Assembly (NCBI GenBank): GCA_031289575.1
Contig: JAITPE010000144.1
Span: forward strand, 1 to 9,078
Reading direction: 5' to 3'
DNA: 9,078 nucleotides
From: Spirochaetia bacterium
Lineage (GTDB): Bacteria; Spirochaetota; UBA4802; UBA5550
The position numbers and the translations under genes were made by a program. The notes beneath the pieces are model-generated. The model did no database searches. It was not told where the DNA came from and saw nothing but the letters and a program-made list of their open reading frames with translations. Numbering within the stretch: the stretch's first letter is position 1; every line of letters begins with the position of its first letter. Below, in pieces: positions 7,705-9,078 of this stretch.

Positions 7705-8691
7705 TTCTTGATACCATCCGCCGAAATAACTGTTTTGTTTTTCCAATTCGGCCTCAACTCTGAATTTCTCAAAAACATTGATCAGCCAATCAATTTTGTC
7801 GTCACCGCTTTTGATATACCTGCTCAGATATTCCAGAAAGCGATCCTGTCCTATGAGATTATCCTTGCTGCAATATCTGAGCGTGTGCAGCGTGGAGACA
7901 TGGTCTCTTATAATGTGCCCGTCTTCATTTATGAAGTAAACATAGGCGATCATATCCGAGCCATCGCTGTTTTTTCCGGCAACATAGTCTTGATAAGTAA
8001 ATTTTCCACTCATCCAGTGTGGCAGCCAGTCAAGTACCCCAGGCTTTGGACCATCGTAATCGTCAAACAGAAGCAAATCGCCGCGCACAAACGGCACCGG
8101 TTGGTCAAAGAAAATCATATCAAGCGTGTCGAATTTATAAAGATCAGCCTGCTCGCTTTCTTCGTTATAAGTATGACTGAAATCCACATGAATAATTTCG
8201 CCATCATAATTGATACATAATTGATCGCTGATATCTTTGTCAATGAACACTTTGATAATATAGAACCGTGTGCCCGGATCAAGTTCTTCTCGTTCCCAAT
8301 CTTCATGCAAAGCCGCAACGGCTTTTTCAAATGTCGAATAGGCTTGGGATCTGCGGTGTCCATATTTTTTATTGGCACTAATCTCATACTGATAAACGCA
8401 ATCTTCTTTTTTCATAAAGTTCTTCACTTGAAGATCTTCATAAACGATCAATTCTTTTAAATATGTATGCAGACTATCACACGCTTCAAAATTAAAACTG
8501 CCGTGAATCGGCCTATCCGGATAATCGTCGATGATTCCCTGCCACGCCCTGTGTTTTTTGCTCATCGGTTGATCAGATAGATCAATGATGATAGCCATAT
8601 CCAGCGGACTGAATACATGCCCGATTTTCCGGCAATGCTCCGCAATGTCTTCAGATTGAAAAAATTCATAGATGTTCGTAAACGCACCCAC
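7693..8691 (-). CDS. Uncharacterised 332-residue acidic protein
   Basis: I do not recognise a named family or a catalytic motif. It is a soluble, strongly acidic protein with no signal peptide or membrane segment. The N-terminus (MGAFTNIYEFFQSEDIAEHC, then KIGHVFSPLDMAIIIDLS) and a central VPFVRGDLLLFDDYDG (199-214) resemble, from memory, hypothetical proteins of Clostridia and other gut anaerobes; this is an impression, not a search result. The middle, about 100-190, alternates charged and aromatic residues (for example FYIIKVFIDKD, 143-153) and could form a beta-rich domain; the end (about 285-320) looks helical. The GTG start at 8691 has AGGG about 9-10 bases upstream and lies 12 bases after the deiminase stop, so the two are likely co-transcribed. 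The stop is TAG. Base composition is lower in GC than in recBC (38% in a 60-base sample), suggesting a different history. Confidence 0.85.
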   Translation of the reverse strand: MGAFTNIYEFFQSEDIAEHCRKIGHVFSPLDMAIIIDLSDQPMSKKHRAWQGIIDDYPDRPIHGSFNFEACDSLHTYLKELIVYEDLQVKNFMKKEDCVYQYEISANKKYGHRRSQAYSTFEKAVAALHEDWEREELDPGTRFYIIKVFIDKDISDQLCINYDGEIIHVDFSHTYNEESEQADLYKFDTLDMIFFDQPVPFVRGDLLLFDDYDGPKPGVLDWLPHWMSGKFTYQDYVAGKNSDGSDMIAYVYFINEDGHIIRDHVSTLHTLRYCSKDNLIGQDRFLEYLSRYIKSGDDKIDWLINVFEKFRVEAELEKQNSYFGGWYQELPT

Positions 8692-8703
8692 AGTATTTTT
8701 GCC

Positions 8704-9078
8704 CTATTCCTTAACTGTCCATGTTGTGCAATTGAGCAAGCCGCCTTCTTTTGCTATCTTATTATAATTGATTGTTTCAATCACTCTCTCCGGAAAAATA
8801 TGTTTGAACAGGGTGACCGTGTCGGCGTCTTTATTGCCTTTCTCTTCACTGACAGGCAATACGATCAGATCTCCCACTTCCAAATAATTGACATAAATAC
8901 AATCGCCAAAAAAAGGAACGTCAAAATAGGATAAGCTTTTCTCTTTTATCACTTTATTTATTTTGTCTGTCCAGTATATATATTCGTCATCTCGGCTGCT
9001 GCCTAAAATCGTATTCCGATCAACAAACCGCACCATTCCATCGGCGTGACCTGTCAGCTCTTTATTTATCTGCGGGAT
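8704..9078 (-). CDS. Agmatine deiminase / PAD_porph-family protein, C-terminal part (5' end beyond the window)
   Basis: The frame is open from the right edge to TAG at 8706-8704, giving 124 C-terminal residues; an internal ATG at 9036 is not the true start, because the conserved motif begins upstream of it. The family hydrolyses or transfers guanidine groups (agmatine to N-carbamoylputrescine, or peptidyl-arginine to citrulline) through a Cys-His-Asp active site. Visible here: TGHADGMVRFVD with the catalytic His (codon 9046-9048) and Asp (9040-9042); the family-like YVNYLEVGDLIVLPVS; and GGLLNCTTW with the nucleophilic Cys (codon 8728-8730), seven residues before the C-terminus. The His-to-Cys distance is about 106 residues, shorter than the roughly 140 of classical agmatine deiminases, so this is a compact, more distant member and its substrate is uncertain. 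A 60-base sample is only 28% GC. The 332-residue gene follows after 12 bases. Confidence 0.85.
   Translation of the reverse strand: MPQINKELTGHADGMVRFVDRNTILGSSRDDEYIYWTDKINKVIKEKSLSYFDVPFFGDCIYVNYLEVGDLIVLPVSEEKGNKDADTVTLFKHIFPERVIETINYNKIAKEGGLLNCTTWTVKE

Noticed and set aside
8704..9036. A self-contained 110-residue gene starting at ATG 9036
   Set aside because: The frame stays open to the window edge, and the catalytic His-x-Asp motif of the deiminase family begins four codons upstream of that ATG, so the ATG is internal.

Overview
The window is a gene-dense bacterial chromosome segment in which every gene I can support lies on the minus strand, so transcription runs from the right edge towards the left. 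The left three quarters (about 1-7580) carry a RecBCD-type recombination and repair block. In transcription order these are a patatin-like phospholipase-family protein (6520-7581), recC (3221-6523) and recB (1-3218, cut by the left edge some tens of codons before its stop). The patatin gene and recC share an ATGA stop/start overlap, and recC and recB are 2 bases apart, so the three look like one translationally coupled operon. recD is not in the window; it may lie beyond position 1.

The right part (about 7693-9078) holds two genes 12 bases apart. At the edge is the C-terminal end of an agmatine deiminase / PAD_porph-family guanidine-modifying enzyme, with its His-x-Asp-Gly motif and its catalytic Cys. 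It is followed by a complete 332-residue acidic protein that I cannot assign. This part is clearly more AT-rich than recBC: hand-counted 60-base samples gave 57% GC at 6001-6060, 38% at 8101-8160 and 28% at 8881-8940. The two genes read like proteins of anaerobic Clostridia or other gut bacteria, so they may be a transferred or fast-turnover segment next to a conserved repair locus.

A candidate sigma-70 promoter at 7676-7704, with a small inverted repeat over its -10 box, lies at the junction. It could start the patatin-recC-recB transcript independently of the upstream pair. Between this promoter and the conserved part of the patatin protein the start codon is ambiguous, and a 43-codon alternative frame is open there.

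Organism: a bacterium using the standard stop code, with moderate GC in the core genes and a RecBCD (not AddAB) enzyme. This argues against an ordinary Bacillota host and fits a Gram-negative-type lineage. A spirochaete-like anaerobe is one guess, but the sequence does not settle it. There is no rRNA, tRNA, CRISPR array, transposase or long repeat. No stretch over 300 bases lacks a gene; the longest gap is about 50-110 bases at 7582/7645-7692, depending on the patatin start.
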